Of a stretch of 64,000 nucleotides of DNA, positions 26,203 to 34,307 are shown one piece after another. The translations under genes were made by a program, and so were the position numbers. Under the pieces are notes generated by a model that saw only the letters and a list, made by a program, of their open reading frames with translations, did no database searches and was not told where the DNA came from. The DNA is from Streptomyces sindenensis (GTDB taxonomy: Bacteria > Actinomycetota > Actinomycetes > Streptomycetales > Streptomycetaceae): assembly GCF_014649035.1 (NCBI RefSeq), contig NZ_BMSG01000001.1, positions 652,976 to 716,975 of the forward strand. Direction: 5' to 3'. The number at the start of each line of letters is the position of its first letter. The stretch's first letter is position 1.

Positions 26203-26222
26203 AAGTTATTACTCAATAACTT
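26203..26222. promoter_or_regulatory. Putative TetR autoregulatory operator
   Basis: AAGTTATT-ACTC-AATAACTT is a perfect 8-4-8 palindrome 7 bp upstream of the tetR start, where a bound repressor would block transcription or early elongation. The rest of the gap to 26400 shows no gene. Confidence 0.75.
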
Positions 26223-26400
26223 TGTTGGCAAGGGCCCGGCAACCTGGACGGCAGGGGCCCGGCGCGACCGGACGGGCAACGCCCGGCGCGCACGGACAGG
26301 AGCGAGGGGCCTCCCCTGCCCGGCGTGCACGGACAGGAGCGAGGGGCGCTCCTCCTGCGGGAGGAACGCCCCTCGACTCCGACCACCGTGCCGGTGCGCC

Positions 26401-26829
26401 TCAGGCGAGCCGGACCACGGCCCGGGACATCCCCAGCACCTTCTTGCCGTCGCACAGGGCGACCAGGTCCACCCGGACCAGGTTCTCGTCCAGCAACGCC
26501 GCGACCTTGCCGCTGACCTCGATCAGCGCACCCTTGTCGTCGTTGGGCACGACGACCGGCTTGGTGAACCGCACTCCGTAGTCGACGACCGCACCCGGGT
26601 CGCCGGCCCAGTCCGTCACCACCCGGATCGCCTCGGCCATCGTGAACATGCCGTGCGCGATCACGTCCGGCAGCCCGACCTCGCGCGCGAACTTCTCGTT
26701 CCAGTGGATCGGGTTGAAGTCGCCCGAGGCGCCCGCGTACTGCACGAGCGTGGCCCGCGTCACCGGGAACGACTGCGCCGGCAGCTCGGTGCCGACCTCG
26801 ACCGACCCGTAAGAGACCTTCGCCGTCAT
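26401..26829 (-). CDS. MaoC-type dehydratase, HadB-like subunit
   Basis: This is a 142-residue single hotdog-fold protein of the MaoC/(R)-hydratase group. It contains the catalytic-type segment YAGASGDFNPIHWNEKFA, with the Asp/His pair, and GMFTMAEAIRVVTDW. The ATG at 26827-26829 overlaps the TGA of the preceding gene by one base (TGATG), with GAGGAGG upstream, so the pair is translationally coupled. In mycobacteria HadB is the catalytic subunit of the FAS-II 3-hydroxyacyl dehydratase with HadA or HadC. A role in acyl-chain or polyketide dehydration is inferred. Confidence 0.85.
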   Translation of the reverse strand: MTAKVSYGSVEVGTELPAQSFPVTRATLVQYAGASGDFNPIHWNEKFAREVGLPDVIAHGMFTMAEAIRVVTDWAGDPGAVVDYGVRFTKPVVVPNDDKGALIEVSGKVAALLDENLVRVDLVALCDGKKVLGMSRAVVRLA

Positions 26830-27281
26830 CACGCCTCCTCGGCGGCGCGCGCCACCAGCTTCGTGACCGCCGTGACCACCAGCTCGCCGGCCTCGTCGTG
26901 GACATCACCGCGAATGTCGAGAACGTCGTTGCCCGCCAGGGACTTGATGCTCTCGATCGTCGACGTGACCGTCAGCCGGTCCCCCGCCCGCACCGGACGC
27001 ACGTAACTGAACTTCTGGTCCCCGTGGACCACGCGGCTGTAGTCCAGGCCCAGCTGCGGGTCCTGCACCACCTCCCCGGCGGCCCGATAGGTGATCGAGA
27101 AGACGAACGTGGGCGGCGCGATCACATCGGCGTGACCGAGCGCACGGGCTGCCTCCGGGTCGACGTACGCCGGGTGGGTGTCCCCCACCGCCTCGGCGAA
27201 CTCGCGGATCTTCTCCCGGCCGACCTCGTACGCCGGAGTGGGCGGATAGGTCCGCCCCACGAAGGACTGGTCGAGCGCCAT
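26829..27281 (-). CDS. MaoC-type dehydratase, HadA-like subunit (UPF0336 group)
   Basis: This is a 150-residue hotdog-fold protein with an N-terminal MaoC_dehydrat_N pattern. It begins MALDQSFVGRTYPPTPAYEV, with AGGAGGT 12 nt upstream. VGDTHPAYVD occupies the equivalent of the catalytic loop, and HGDQKFSYVRPVRAGD follows. It is the structural partner type of the downstream HadB-like protein. It lies just after rpmG, as in mycobacteria. No hadC homologue follows. Confidence 0.85.
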   Translation of the reverse strand: MALDQSFVGRTYPPTPAYEVGREKIREFAEAVGDTHPAYVDPEAARALGHADVIAPPTFVFSITYRAAGEVVQDPQLGLDYSRVVHGDQKFSYVRPVRAGDRLTVTSTIESIKSLAGNDVLDIRGDVHDEAGELVVTAVTKLVARAAEEA

Positions 27282-27384
27282 GAGCTCGCTACCTCCTGAG
27301 AAACCTGGTGAAACTGGTGAAAGACGAATGAGGGCACGCTCGCCGCACGGGGAGCGGCCCCGTACAGCGAACCCCATACAACGA

Positions 27385-27417
27385 CACGAGGCCGCCCCCA
27401 GAGGGGACGGCCTCGTG
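27385..27417 (-). terminator. Terminator after rpmG
   Basis: CACGAGGCCG (27385-27394) pairs with CGGCCTCGTG (27408-27417), with a 13-nt loop, starting 12 bp after the rpmG stop. Confidence 0.8.
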
Positions 27418-27429
27418 TACGAGCCTGAT

Positions 27430-27594
27430 TCAGCGCGTTTCGCGGTGCGCGGTGTGCGAGTTGCAGCGCGGGCAGTGCTTCTTCATCTCAAGACGGTCCG
27501 GGTTGTTACGCCGGTTCTTCTTGGTGATGTAGTTCCGCTCCTTGCACTCCACGCAGGCCAGCGTGATCTTCGGGCGGACGTCGGTGGCAGCCAC
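27430..27594 (-). CDS. rpmG: 50S ribosomal protein L33, zinc-binding (C+) form
   Basis: L33, 54 residues, is too short for a default ORF listing but is clear by eye. It starts at the GTG at 27592-27594 ([18 protein letters not shown]) and ends SHTAHRETR before the TGA at 27430. The four cysteines, CVEC and CPRC, form the zinc ribbon of the C+ paralogue. Streptomycetes also carry C- forms that replace it in zinc starvation. No Zur box was recognised here. Confidence 0.96.
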
Positions 27595-27682
27595 GTGAGT
27601 GCTCCTTGGACGGACGTTGGACGGATGAACGCATAAAAGGGTAGCCGATCGAAGGACCGACCCAACAATCGGCTACCGTTAG

Positions 27683-27755
27683 TAGCGGTGACCGGACTTG
27701 AACCGGTGACACAGCGATTATGAGCCGCTTGCTCTACCGACTGAGCTACACCGCT
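27683..27755 (-). tRNA. tRNA-Met (anticodon CAT)
   Basis: The cloverleaf on the minus strand has acceptor AGCGGTG/CACCGCT with discriminator A. The D arm is GCTCAGTCGGTAGAGC, the anticodon loop is CTCATAA, and the T arm is CCGGTTCAAGTCCGG. The acceptor's first pair is a standard A-U, and the anticodon stem lacks the three consecutive G-C pairs of initiator tRNA, so it is the elongator. Confidence 0.94.
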
Positions 27756-27800
27756 TTGATGACGAGTCCCCCCGCCGAAGCGGGGTTTCCCGATCACCAG

Positions 27801-27873
27801 AGCCCCAATGCGGAATCGAACCGCAGACCTTCTCCTTACCATGGAGACGCTCTACCGACTGAGCTATTGGGGC
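27801..27873 (-). tRNA. tRNA-Thr (anticodon GGT)
   Basis: The cloverleaf has acceptor GCCCCAA/TTGGGGC with discriminator T. The D arm is GCTCAGTCGGTAGAGC, the anticodon stem TCTCC/GGAGA holds loop ATGGTAA, and the T arm is GCGGTTCGATTCCGC. It precedes tRNA-Met in the direction of transcription. Confidence 0.95.
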
Positions 27874-28128
27874 GAGCGATGAAGACATTACACGGTCCCC
27901 GGCCGGTTGCCCAAATCCGTTTGTGCCGCCTCCTCCGGCCCCTCGTCCGGGGCCTCCCACACCCCCTGATCAGGCCTTGATCCAGGACGCGTCCGTACCC
28001 GGGCCGGGCCCGGCCGGCGGCCGGGGCAGGCGCACCGGTACGACTATTCCGCTCCTCCCGGAAGCCGCCTCCGCACGCCCCTAGGGTGTGGTCACTCCGT
28101 GTGATCTTGCACCCCTCCCAGGAGCGCG

Positions 28129-29424
28129 ATGCCTGACAGCCAGCCACGGCGGCCCGACGACAACGCGCCCGACAGCGCCGACGCAGCCACCACCGCCGAC
28201 ACCCCCGCCCTCGTCCTCGGCGGTGCCCGCCTCGCCGACGGCCGGGCCGTGGACGTACGTCTCAGCGGCAGCCGGATCGAGGCCGTCGGCACCGCGGGCA
28301 GCCTCACCGCCCGCGGCCCCCGGATCGACCTGCGCGGCTATCTGCTGCTCCCCGCCCCGGCCGAACCTCACGCCCACAGCGACACCGCCCTCACGGCCGA
28401 CAGCCTGGGCCCCGACAGTCCGGGCCCCGCGTCCCACCGCGCCGAGGACATCCAGCGCCGCGCCACGGAGGCGGCACTCCTCCAACTGGGCCACGGCGCC
28501 ACCGCCCTGCGCACCCATGTCCGCGTCGGCGACGTCCAGGGCCTCGCCCCGCTCGAAGCCGTCCTCCAGGCCCGACGGGCCCTGCGCGGCCTCGCCGACG
28601 TGATGCCGGTCGCGGTTCCCCGGCTCCTCACGGGCATCGCCGGAGCGGACAGCCTCGCGATGCTGAGGGACGCGGTGAAGATGGGCGCGGCCGTCGTCGG
28701 CGGCTGCCCCGACCTCGACCCCGACCCGACGGGCTACACCGAGGCCGTCCTGGAGATCGCCGCCGAGTACGGCTGCCCCGTGGACCTGCACACCGACGCC
28801 GACGACCCCGCCCGGCTCGCCCGGCTCGCCGCGATGGCCGCGGGCCTGCGCCCCGGCGTCGCCCTCGGCCCCTGCGCCGGTCTGGCCCACCTGCCCCTGG
28901 ACGCCGCGGCCCGCGCCGCCGACCGGCTCGCCGCCGCCGGGATCACCGTGGTCTGCCTGCCCCAGGGCGGCTGCGCCGGTTCCGAGCGCCGTACGACCGC
29001 CCCCGTACGCCTCCTGCGCTCCGCCGGTGTGCACGTCACCGCGGGCAGCGGCGCGCTGCGGGACACGGCCAATCCGGTCGGCCGCGGCGATCCGCTCGAA
29101 GCCGCCTACCTCCTCGCCTCGCAGACAGGGCTGCGCGCCGAGCAGGCGTACGCCCTGGTCTCCACCGGCGCCCGCGCCGCCCTCGGCCTGCCCGACGTGC
29201 GCGTCGAGGCGGGCTTCCCGGCCGAACTCCTCGCCGTACGCGGCGAACGGCTCGCCGCGGCGCTCTCCCTCGCGTACAGCCGCATCGTCATCCACCGCGG
29301 CCGGATCGTGGCCCGCACCAGCGCCGTACGCGAGTACTGCGACTCGGACGCCGACGCCGCCGCGGGTCTCGGCGGACTTCCGCGCCAGGGCCGGCCCGAC
29401 CCCGGCGCCGGGCCGAGGAACTGA
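28129..29424 (+). CDS. Cytosine-deaminase-like amidohydrolase with apparently degenerate metal site
   Basis: This is a 431-residue amidohydrolase-superfamily protein most like the CodA/AtzF side of the family. The first metal motif is kept (EPHAHSDT, two His). By eye alignment to CodA, the VDVHCDE motif is VDLHTDA, losing the Glu. The ASHT histidine region is LGPC, and the GHDD aspartate region is GSGA. Three of five usual ligand/catalytic positions therefore look changed. A C-terminal beta-sandwich end (FPAELLAVRGE) is intact. It may be a non-catalytic or altered enzyme. Its stop is 35 bp from the next gene, so the two may be co-transcribed. Confidence 0.75.
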   Translation: MPDSQPRRPDDNAPDSADAATTADTPALVLGGARLADGRAVDVRLSGSRIEAVGTAGSLTARGPRIDLRGYLLLPAPAEPHAHSDTALTADSLGPDSPGPASHRAEDIQRRATEAALLQLGHGATALRTHVRVGDVQGLAPLEAVLQARRALRGLADVMPVAVPRLLTGIAGADSLAMLRDAVKMGAAVVGGCPDLDPDPTGYTEAVLEIAAEYGCPVDLHTDADDPARLARLAAMAAGLRPGVALGPCAGLAHLPLDAAARAADRLAAAGITVVCLPQGGCAGSERRTTAPVRLLRSAGVHVTAGSGALRDTANPVGRGDPLEAAYLLASQTGLRAEQAYALVSTGARAALGLPDVRVEAGFPAELLAVRGERLAAALSLAYSRIVIHRGRIVARTSAVREYCDSDADAAAGLGGLPRQGRPDPGAGPRN

Positions 29425-29458
29425 GCGCGACCCCGCCCCCCGGCGTACGGTCGGGGGT

Positions 29459-30115
29459 ATGCGCATTGTCATCGCAGGTGGACACGGACAGATCGCACTG
29501 CGGCTGGAGCGGCTGCTCGCCGCACGCGGGGATGAAGCCGTAGGGATCATCCGCAACCCCCAACAGAGTCAGGACCTGACCGACGCCGGCGCCGAACCCG
29601 TCGTGCTGGACCTCGAATCGGCCACCGTGGAGCAGACCGCGGAGGTGCTGCGCGGCGCGGACGCGGCCGTCTTCGCGGCGGGCGCCGGGCCGAACAGCGG
29701 CACCGCCCGCAAGGACACCGTGGACCGCGACGCCGCCGTGCTGTTCGCCGACGCGGCCGAGGCGGCGGGCGTCCGCCGCTATCTCGTCGTCTCCTCGATG
29801 GGTGCCGACCCCGACCACCCCGGCGACGAGGTCTTCGACGTGTACCTGCGGGCCAAGGGCGCCGCCGACGCGGCCGTTCGCTCCCGCACCGCACTGGACT
29901 GGACGGTCCTGCGCCCCGGCATGCTGACCGACGACGCGGGCACCGGCCAGGTCCTCCTGGCCGCCTCCACGGGCCGCGGCCCGATCCCCCGCGACGACGT
30001 GGCGGCCACACTGCTGGAGCTGCTGGACACCCCGGCGACGGCGGGCCTGACCCTGGAGGCGATCTCCGGGAACGTGCCGGTGACGGTGGCGGTGAAGGAC
30101 GTCGCGGGCAACTGA
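29459..30115 (+). CDS. NAD(P)H-binding protein, atypical short-chain reductase (NmrA/YwnB-like)
   Basis: This is a 218-residue Rossmann protein. The ATG at 29459 gives MRIVIAGGHGQIALRLERLL, with the glycine-rich dinucleotide motif GGHGQIA. It continues with VSSMGADPDH and a YLRAKGAADAAV segment, where the SDR Tyr-X3-Lys becomes YLRAKG. DWTVLRPGMLTDD is typical of the SDR_a5 group. It is often annotated as an NAD(P)-dependent epimerase/dehydratase or quinone-reductase-like protein. The substrate is unknown. Confidence 0.85.
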   Translation: MRIVIAGGHGQIALRLERLLAARGDEAVGIIRNPQQSQDLTDAGAEPVVLDLESATVEQTAEVLRGADAAVFAAGAGPNSGTARKDTVDRDAAVLFADAAEAAGVRRYLVVSSMGADPDHPGDEVFDVYLRAKGAADAAVRSRTALDWTVLRPGMLTDDAGTGQVLLAASTGRGPIPRDDVAATLLELLDTPATAGLTLEAISGNVPVTVAVKDVAGN

Positions 30116-30167
30116 GGGCTCGCGGGTGGCTGAAGCGGGCCGCCTCGCCGGGCTTCGGACAACGAGA

Positions 30168-30199
30168 AAGCCCCCGACCGGAGAACCGGTCGGGGGCTT
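30168..30199 (+). terminator. Terminator after the NAD(P)H-binding gene
   Basis: AAGCCCCCGACCGG (30168-30181) pairs exactly with CCGGTCGGGGGCTT (30186-30199) through an AGAA loop. Confidence 0.9.
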
Positions 30200-30207
30200 C
30201 GTTCGCG

Positions 30208-30252
30208 TGGCGGCGCCAGGGTTCGAACCTGGGTAGGCTGAGCCACACCGCC
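30208..30252 (-). pseudogene. Truncated tRNA-like remnant lacking the anticodon arm
   Basis: On the minus strand GGCGGTG pairs with CGCCGCC followed by A, giving an acceptor stem. A perfect 5-bp T stem CCAGG/CCTGG holds the canonical TTCGAAC loop. Between them only 13 nt remain (TGGCTCAGCCTAC), enough for the 5' D stem but with no 3' D stem, anticodon arm or variable loop. It looks like a tRNA gene that suffered an internal deletion of about 28-30 nt. It could also be a residual attachment-site scar. It cannot encode a functional tRNA of normal shape. Confidence 0.7.
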
Positions 30253-30418
30253 TCGAACGACGCCTTGGATCTCGTGGTGAGCTCCTTGGCGACGACGTAA
30301 ACAATACCTGATGGCCAGGGGTGCTCCGCCACCTCATTGATCAGCGCCCGGAGGGTGCGGCGGTGGCTAGGCTTTGGCCTGTATCCCCACGCACATTCGA
30401 CGCAAGGAGCCACACGTC

Positions 30419-30907
30419 ATGGCCGACTCCAGTTTCGACATCGTCTCGAAGGTCGAGCGGCAGGAGGTCGACAACGCCCTCAACCAGGCCGCCAAGGAGA
30501 TCTCCCAGCGTTACGACTTCAAGGGCACGGGCGCCTCGATCTCGTGGTCGGGCGAGAAGATCCTGATGGAGGCGAACGGCGAGGAGCGCGTCAAGGCCAT
30601 CCTCGACATCTTCCAGTCCAAGCTGATCAAGCGCGGCATCTCGCTGAAGTCGCTGGACGCCGGTGAGCCGCAGCTCTCCGGCAAGGAGTACAAGATCTTC
30701 GCCACGATCGAGGAAGGCATCTCCCAGGAGAACGCCAAGAAGGTGGCGAAGACGATCCGCGACGAGGGCCCGAAGGGCGTCAAGGCCCAGGTCCAGGGTG
30801 ACGAGCTGCGCGTCAGCTCGAAGAGCCGGGACGACCTCCAGGCCGTTCAGGCGCTGCTGAAGGGCAAGGACTTCGAGTTCGCGATCCAGTTCGTGAACTA
30901 CCGGTAG
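30419..30907 (+). CDS. YajQ family nucleotide-binding protein
   Basis: This is a 162-residue UPF0234 protein with two RRM-like halves. The ATG at 30419 ([20 protein letters not shown]) follows AAGGAG. Conserved stretches are [27 protein letters not shown] and [21 protein letters not shown], ending FAIQFVNYR. In Xanthomonas the homologue binds cyclic-di-GMP and a transcription factor, and other members bind nucleotides or tRNA. The actinobacterial role is unproven. Confidence 0.95.
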   Translation: MADSSFDIVSKVERQEVDNALNQAAKEISQRYDFKGTGASISWSGEKILMEANGEERVKAILDIFQSKLIKRGISLKSLDAGEPQLSGKEYKIFATIEEGISQENAKKVAKTIRDEGPKGVKAQVQGDELRVSSKSRDDLQAVQALLKGKDFEFAIQFVNYR

Positions 30908-31009
30908 TCACGGCAGCCGACTGCCGCACGCAACGGGGCACACCGCCGAGGCCGACCTCGACGGCGTGCCTCTTCGCGTTGGTGGCCCGTGTGGTCGTGC
31001 GGAGTCCGC

Positions 31010-31054
31010 GGGGCGCATGGGGCGTGTGGGGTGTGCGGGGCCTGCGGGGCGTGC
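31010..31054. repeat. 9-bp G-rich tandem repeat upstream of ogt
   Basis: Five contiguous copies of GGGGCGTGC-like units occupy 31010-31054 (GGGGCGCAT, GGGGCGTGT, GGGGTGTGC, GGGGCCTGC, GGGGCGTGC). They lie 80 bp before the ogt start in the 227-bp gap after yajQ. Confidence 0.85.
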
Positions 31055-31134
31055 GGATGCGATGTCCGAATACCGCCGGTGGTGGTGGGCGGACCGGCGC
31101 AGACTGGCCGTACGGACCGGGGAAGTGAGAAGGC

Positions 31135-31710
31135 ATGACGACGACGGTGTACGCGCGGGTGGAGAGCCCGTTGGGCGAGTTGCTGCTGGTCGGCGAGGAG
31201 CCGGCGGTGGCGGTGGCGGACGGGCCTGATCCGGGTGGGGCCGGCGGAGCGGCCGGGGCCGACGGGCCCGGAGGTGTCCGGCTGCGTTCGTTGTCCGTGC
31301 CCGGCCAGAAGGGCGGCGCGGTCGTCCAGGACGGCTGGCGGCACGCCCCCGAGGCGTTCGCGGAGATCGCCCGGCAGCTGGAGGCGTACTTCGCGGGGCG
31401 TTCGACGCGATTCGAGGTGCCGGTGGCCGAGGGCCTGGGCACGGAGTTCCAGCGGCGGGTCTGGGCGGTGCTGGAGTCGATCCCGTACGGGAGCACGGTG
31501 TCGTACGGGGAGGTCGCGGCACAGGTCGGCGCCTCGGGCGCCGGGGTGCGGGCGGTGGGCACGGCGATCGGGCGCAATCCGCTGCTGGTCGTACGGCCGT
31601 GCCACCGGGTGATCGGGGCGGACGGGGCGCTGCGGGGCTATGCGGGCGGGCTGGAGCGGAAGAAGCTGCTGCTGGGGCTGGAGGGCGGGGCAAGGCGGTC
31701 CGAGCCGTGA
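31135..31710 (+). CDS. ogt: Methylated-DNA--protein-cysteine methyltransferase
   Basis: This is a 191-residue DNA repair protein that removes O6-alkyl groups from guanine in a suicide reaction. The active site VVRPCHRVIGADGALRGYAGG contains the acceptor cysteine in PCHRV. The helix-turn-helix region reads IPYGSTVSYGEVAAQVGASG. The N-terminal part is variable with a Gly/Ala-rich insert. Its TGA overlaps the GTG of alkB by 4 nt (GTGA), so the two direct-reversal repair genes are translationally coupled. Confidence 0.95.
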   Translation: MTTTVYARVESPLGELLLVGEEPAVAVADGPDPGGAGGAAGADGPGGVRLRSLSVPGQKGGAVVQDGWRHAPEAFAEIARQLEAYFAGRSTRFEVPVAEGLGTEFQRRVWAVLESIPYGSTVSYGEVAAQVGASGAGVRAVGTAIGRNPLLVVRPCHRVIGADGALRGYAGGLERKKLLLGLEGGARRSEP

Positions 31711-32414
31711 CGCCCACGCCGCCTTCGCCCTCCGAGGGTTCCTCCGCCGACGGTCTGTTCCGGCGGCCGCGTACGGTCGTGGCGCCGGGGGCCGTTCATG
31801 TGCCGGAGTGGCTTTCGGTGGAGCGGCGGGCGGAGTTGGTGGTGGCGTGCCGTCAGTGGGCGCGGGGGCCGGTCCCGTTCCGGCACACGGTGCTGCCGAG
31901 CGGCGGGGTGATGTCGGTGCGGACGGTGTGCCTGGGCTGGCACTGGCAGCCGTACAGGTACGCGCGTACGGCTGACGATGTGAACGGGGCCCGGGTGGCC
32001 GCGTTCCCGGACTGGCTGGGCGATCTGGGGCGGGCGGCGGTGGCGGAGGCGTACGGGGACGAGGACGCGGCACGGGCGTTCGCTCCGGACACCGCTCTGA
32101 TCAACTTCTACGACGACGCCGCGCGCATGGGGATGCATCAGGACAAGGAGGAGCGGTCGGGCGCTCCTGTGGTGTCGTTGAGCATCGGGGCGAGGTGTGT
32201 GTTCCGCTTCGGGAACACGGAGGGACGCGGCCGACCGTACACGGACGTGGAGTTGGCGTCCGGGGATCTGTTCGTCTTCGGCGGGCCGTCGCGGTTCGCG
32301 TACCACGGGGTGCCGAAGGTGTACGCGGGAACGGCCGACCCGGCAGCGGGGCTGCGGGCCGGCCGGTTGAACCTGACGTTGCGGGAGACCGGGATGGCGT
32401 CGGGGGACGCGTGA
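31707..32414 (+). CDS. alkB: Alpha-ketoglutarate-dependent DNA/RNA demethylase AlkB
   Basis: This is a 235-residue 2-oxoglutarate/Fe(II) dioxygenase that oxidatively removes methyl groups from 1-methyladenine and 3-methylcytosine. The iron site is visible as HQD in GMHQDKEE with the distal His in FAYHGVPKV. RLNLTLRET carries the Arg residues that hold 2-oxoglutarate, and NFYDDAARMGMHQD is a family hallmark. It is coupled to ogt upstream and converges on the small membrane gene 21 bp downstream. Confidence 0.95.
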   Translation: MTPTPPSPSEGSSADGLFRRPRTVVAPGAVHVPEWLSVERRAELVVACRQWARGPVPFRHTVLPSGGVMSVRTVCLGWHWQPYRYARTADDVNGARVAAFPDWLGDLGRAAVAEAYGDEDAARAFAPDTALINFYDDAARMGMHQDKEERSGAPVVSLSIGARCVFRFGNTEGRGRPYTDVELASGDLFVFGGPSRFAYHGVPKVYAGTADPAAGLRAGRLNLTLRETGMASGDA

Positions 32415-32435
32415 GGCAGCGGGGCTCGCCCCCGG

Positions 32436-32708
32436 TCAGCGGCGGTCGCGGGAGTGGCCGAACAGCAGCCGGTAGGCGATCAGCAGGACCAGAGAGCCGG
32501 CGATGGCGGCGATCCAGGTCGCGGTGTCGTAGAAGTCGTTACTGATGGGGCGGTCGAGGAACTGGCTGGAGAGCCAGCCGCCGACGAAGGCCCCGGCGAT
32601 GCCGATGAGGGTGGTACCGATGATGCCTCCCGGGTCGCGCCCCGGGAGGAGGATCTTGGCTATGAGTCCGGCGAGCAGGCCGAGAATGATCCAACTGATG
32701 ATGCCCAT
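32436..32708 (-). CDS. GlsB/YeaQ/YmgE family stress-response membrane protein
   Basis: This is a 90-residue protein of three short hydrophobic helices with glycine-rich turns. It starts at the ATG at 32706-32708 (MGIISWIILGLLAGLIAKIL). The motif PGRDPGGIIGTTLIGIAGAFVGGWL is characteristic of the transglycosylase-associated/GlsB family. Function is unknown; members are stress-induced. It is 89 bp downstream of the YccF gene. Confidence 0.92.
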   Translation of the reverse strand: MGIISWIILGLLAGLIAKILLPGRDPGGIIGTTLIGIAGAFVGGWLSSQFLDRPISNDFYDTATWIAAIAGSLVLLIAYRLLFGHSRDRR

Positions 32709-32797
32709 GTCGCTGCACCTACCCCTTGTTTCGTCCTGATATCCAGGACGCGCCGGGCAGGTGTTCGGTTGCTCGGGAGTCCGCCGGACTCGACCGG

Positions 32798-33190
32798 TCA
32801 GCGGGTGGCGAAGGGCTGGTTCGTGGCGACGATCTCCTTGCCGAAGGGCATGAGGGAGACCGGGATCAGCTTGAAGTTGGCGATGCCCAGGGGGATCCCG
32901 ATGATCGTGATGCACAGCGCGATGCCGGTGGTGATGTGGCCGAGGGCGAGCCACCAGCCGGCGAGGACCAGCCAGAGGACGTTGCCCACGCAGGAAGGCG
33001 AGCCCGCGTCCCGGCGGTCGACGACGGTGTGGCCGAACGGCCAGAGGGCGTAGACGCCGATCCGGAAGGCGGCCACCCCGAAGGGGATGCCGATGATGGT
33101 GATGCAGAGCAGGACGCCCGCGAGCAGGTAGCCGAGGAACATCCAGAATCCGCAGAGAATCAGCCAGATGATGTTCAGGATGGTTTTCAC
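32798..33190 (-). CDS. YccF domain-containing inner membrane protein
   Basis: This 130-residue protein has two internally repeated halves, each with a hydrophobic helix followed by [20 protein letters not shown] and a PFG motif. That is the duplicated DUF307/YccF architecture. The GTG start at 33188-33190 overlaps the htpX stop by 4 nt (GTGA), so it is translated from the htpX message. Function is unknown. Confidence 0.93.
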   Translation of the reverse strand: MKTILNIIWLILCGFWMFLGYLLAGVLLCITIIGIPFGVAAFRIGVYALWPFGHTVVDRRDAGSPSCVGNVLWLVLAGWWLALGHITTGIALCITIIGIPLGIANFKLIPVSLMPFGKEIVATNQPFATR

Positions 33191-34050
33191 GGGCGATGAC
33201 CTGCCATCTGTTCGAGTCGGGCGATGCGCTCCGCCATCGGAGGGTGCGTCGAGAACATTTTCGCCATCCCCTGACCGGGCCGGAAGGGGTTCGCGATCAT
33301 CATGTGACTCGCGGTCTCGATCCTGGGCTCGGGCGGCAGCGGGAGCTGTTTGGTTCCGGCGTCGAGCTTACGCAGGGCGCTGGCGAGCGCCAGTGGGTCC
33401 CCGGTGAGCTGGGCCCCGGAAGCGTCGGCCTCGTACTCCCGGGAGCGGCTCACGGCGAGCTGGATGACGGAGGCGGCGAGCGGCCCCAGGATCATGATCA
33501 GGAGCATGCCGAGGAGGCCGGGCCCCTCGTCGTCGTTGGAGCGGCCCACCGGGATGAGCCAGGCGAAGTTGACCAGGAACATCACGACGGAGGCGAGGGC
33601 TCCGGCGACGGACGAGATGAGGATGTCCCGGTTGTAGACATGGCTCAGCTCGTGGCCGAGGACGCCGCGCAGTTCGCGTTCGTCGAGGATCTGGAGGATG
33701 CCCTCGGTGCAGCAGACGGCGGCGTTGCGCGGATTGCGCCCGGTGGCGAAGGCGTTGGGCGCCTGGGTCGGGGAGATGTAGAGACGCGGCATGGGCTGAC
33801 GGGCGGCCGTGGAGAGCTCCCGCACGATGCGGTAGAGCTGCGGCGCCTCGAATTCGCTGACGGGGCGGGCGCGCATGGCCCGCAGGGCCAGCTTGTCGCT
33901 GTTCCAGTACGCGTACGCGTTGGTGCCGACGGCGACCAGGAGCGCGACGATGAGTCCCGTACGTCCGAAGAAGCTGCCGATGACGATGATGAGTGCGGAC
34001 AGTCCCCCGAGGAGTACGGCGGTCTTGAGCCCGTTGTGCCGGCGGTGCAC
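33187..34050 (-). CDS. htpX: Zinc metalloprotease HtpX
   Basis: This is a 287-residue M48 membrane protease that degrades misfolded membrane proteins. The zinc motif GHELSH and the downstream REYEAD glutamate ligand are present. Two N-terminal hydrophobic helices and two more flank the active site. The GTG at 34048-34050 ([16 protein letters not shown]) follows GGAGGG and matches Streptomyces HtpX N-termini; the longer frame to 34104 is rejected. It is followed by coupled yccF. Confidence 0.95.
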   Translation of the reverse strand: MHRRHNGLKTAVLLGGLSALIIVIGSFFGRTGLIVALLVAVGTNAYAYWNSDKLALRAMRARPVSEFEAPQLYRIVRELSTAARQPMPRLYISPTQAPNAFATGRNPRNAAVCCTEGILQILDERELRGVLGHELSHVYNRDILISSVAGALASVVMFLVNFAWLIPVGRSNDDEGPGLLGMLLIMILGPLAASVIQLAVSRSREYEADASGAQLTGDPLALASALRKLDAGTKQLPLPPEPRIETASHMMIANPFRPGQGMAKMFSTHPPMAERIARLEQMAGHRP

Positions 34051-34098
34051 GGTACGCCCTCCAAGTGGTGCAGCAGGGGAACCCTTTGCATGGTGGTG

Positions 34099-34116
34099 CT
34101 CCACTCCCCAGTGGAG
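34099..34116. promoter_or_regulatory. Palindrome in the htpX upstream region
   Basis: CTCCACT-CCCC-AGTGGAG is a perfect 7-4-7 inverted repeat about 50 bp before the htpX start. It is not CIRCE or a HAIR element, and a repressor site is only a possibility. The rest of the gap to 34307 shows nothing recognisable. Confidence 0.4.
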
Positions 34117-34307
34117 CCTCCTGTACTGGTCAACGCCAGGCGAGAGGAGCTAGTTCCCTTGTGCGTGCGGCCGGAGGGCGGAGGCTGTGCCGCGTGTTCG
34201 CGCCGGTCGGGCCCCCGGCCCCGTACGGAGTGACGCTGGGCCGTACGGGTGGCGGCGGGCCGTCCTGATGGCGCGGGGCGCCCCGGTGGGGCGGTACCGC
34301 TGGGCGG

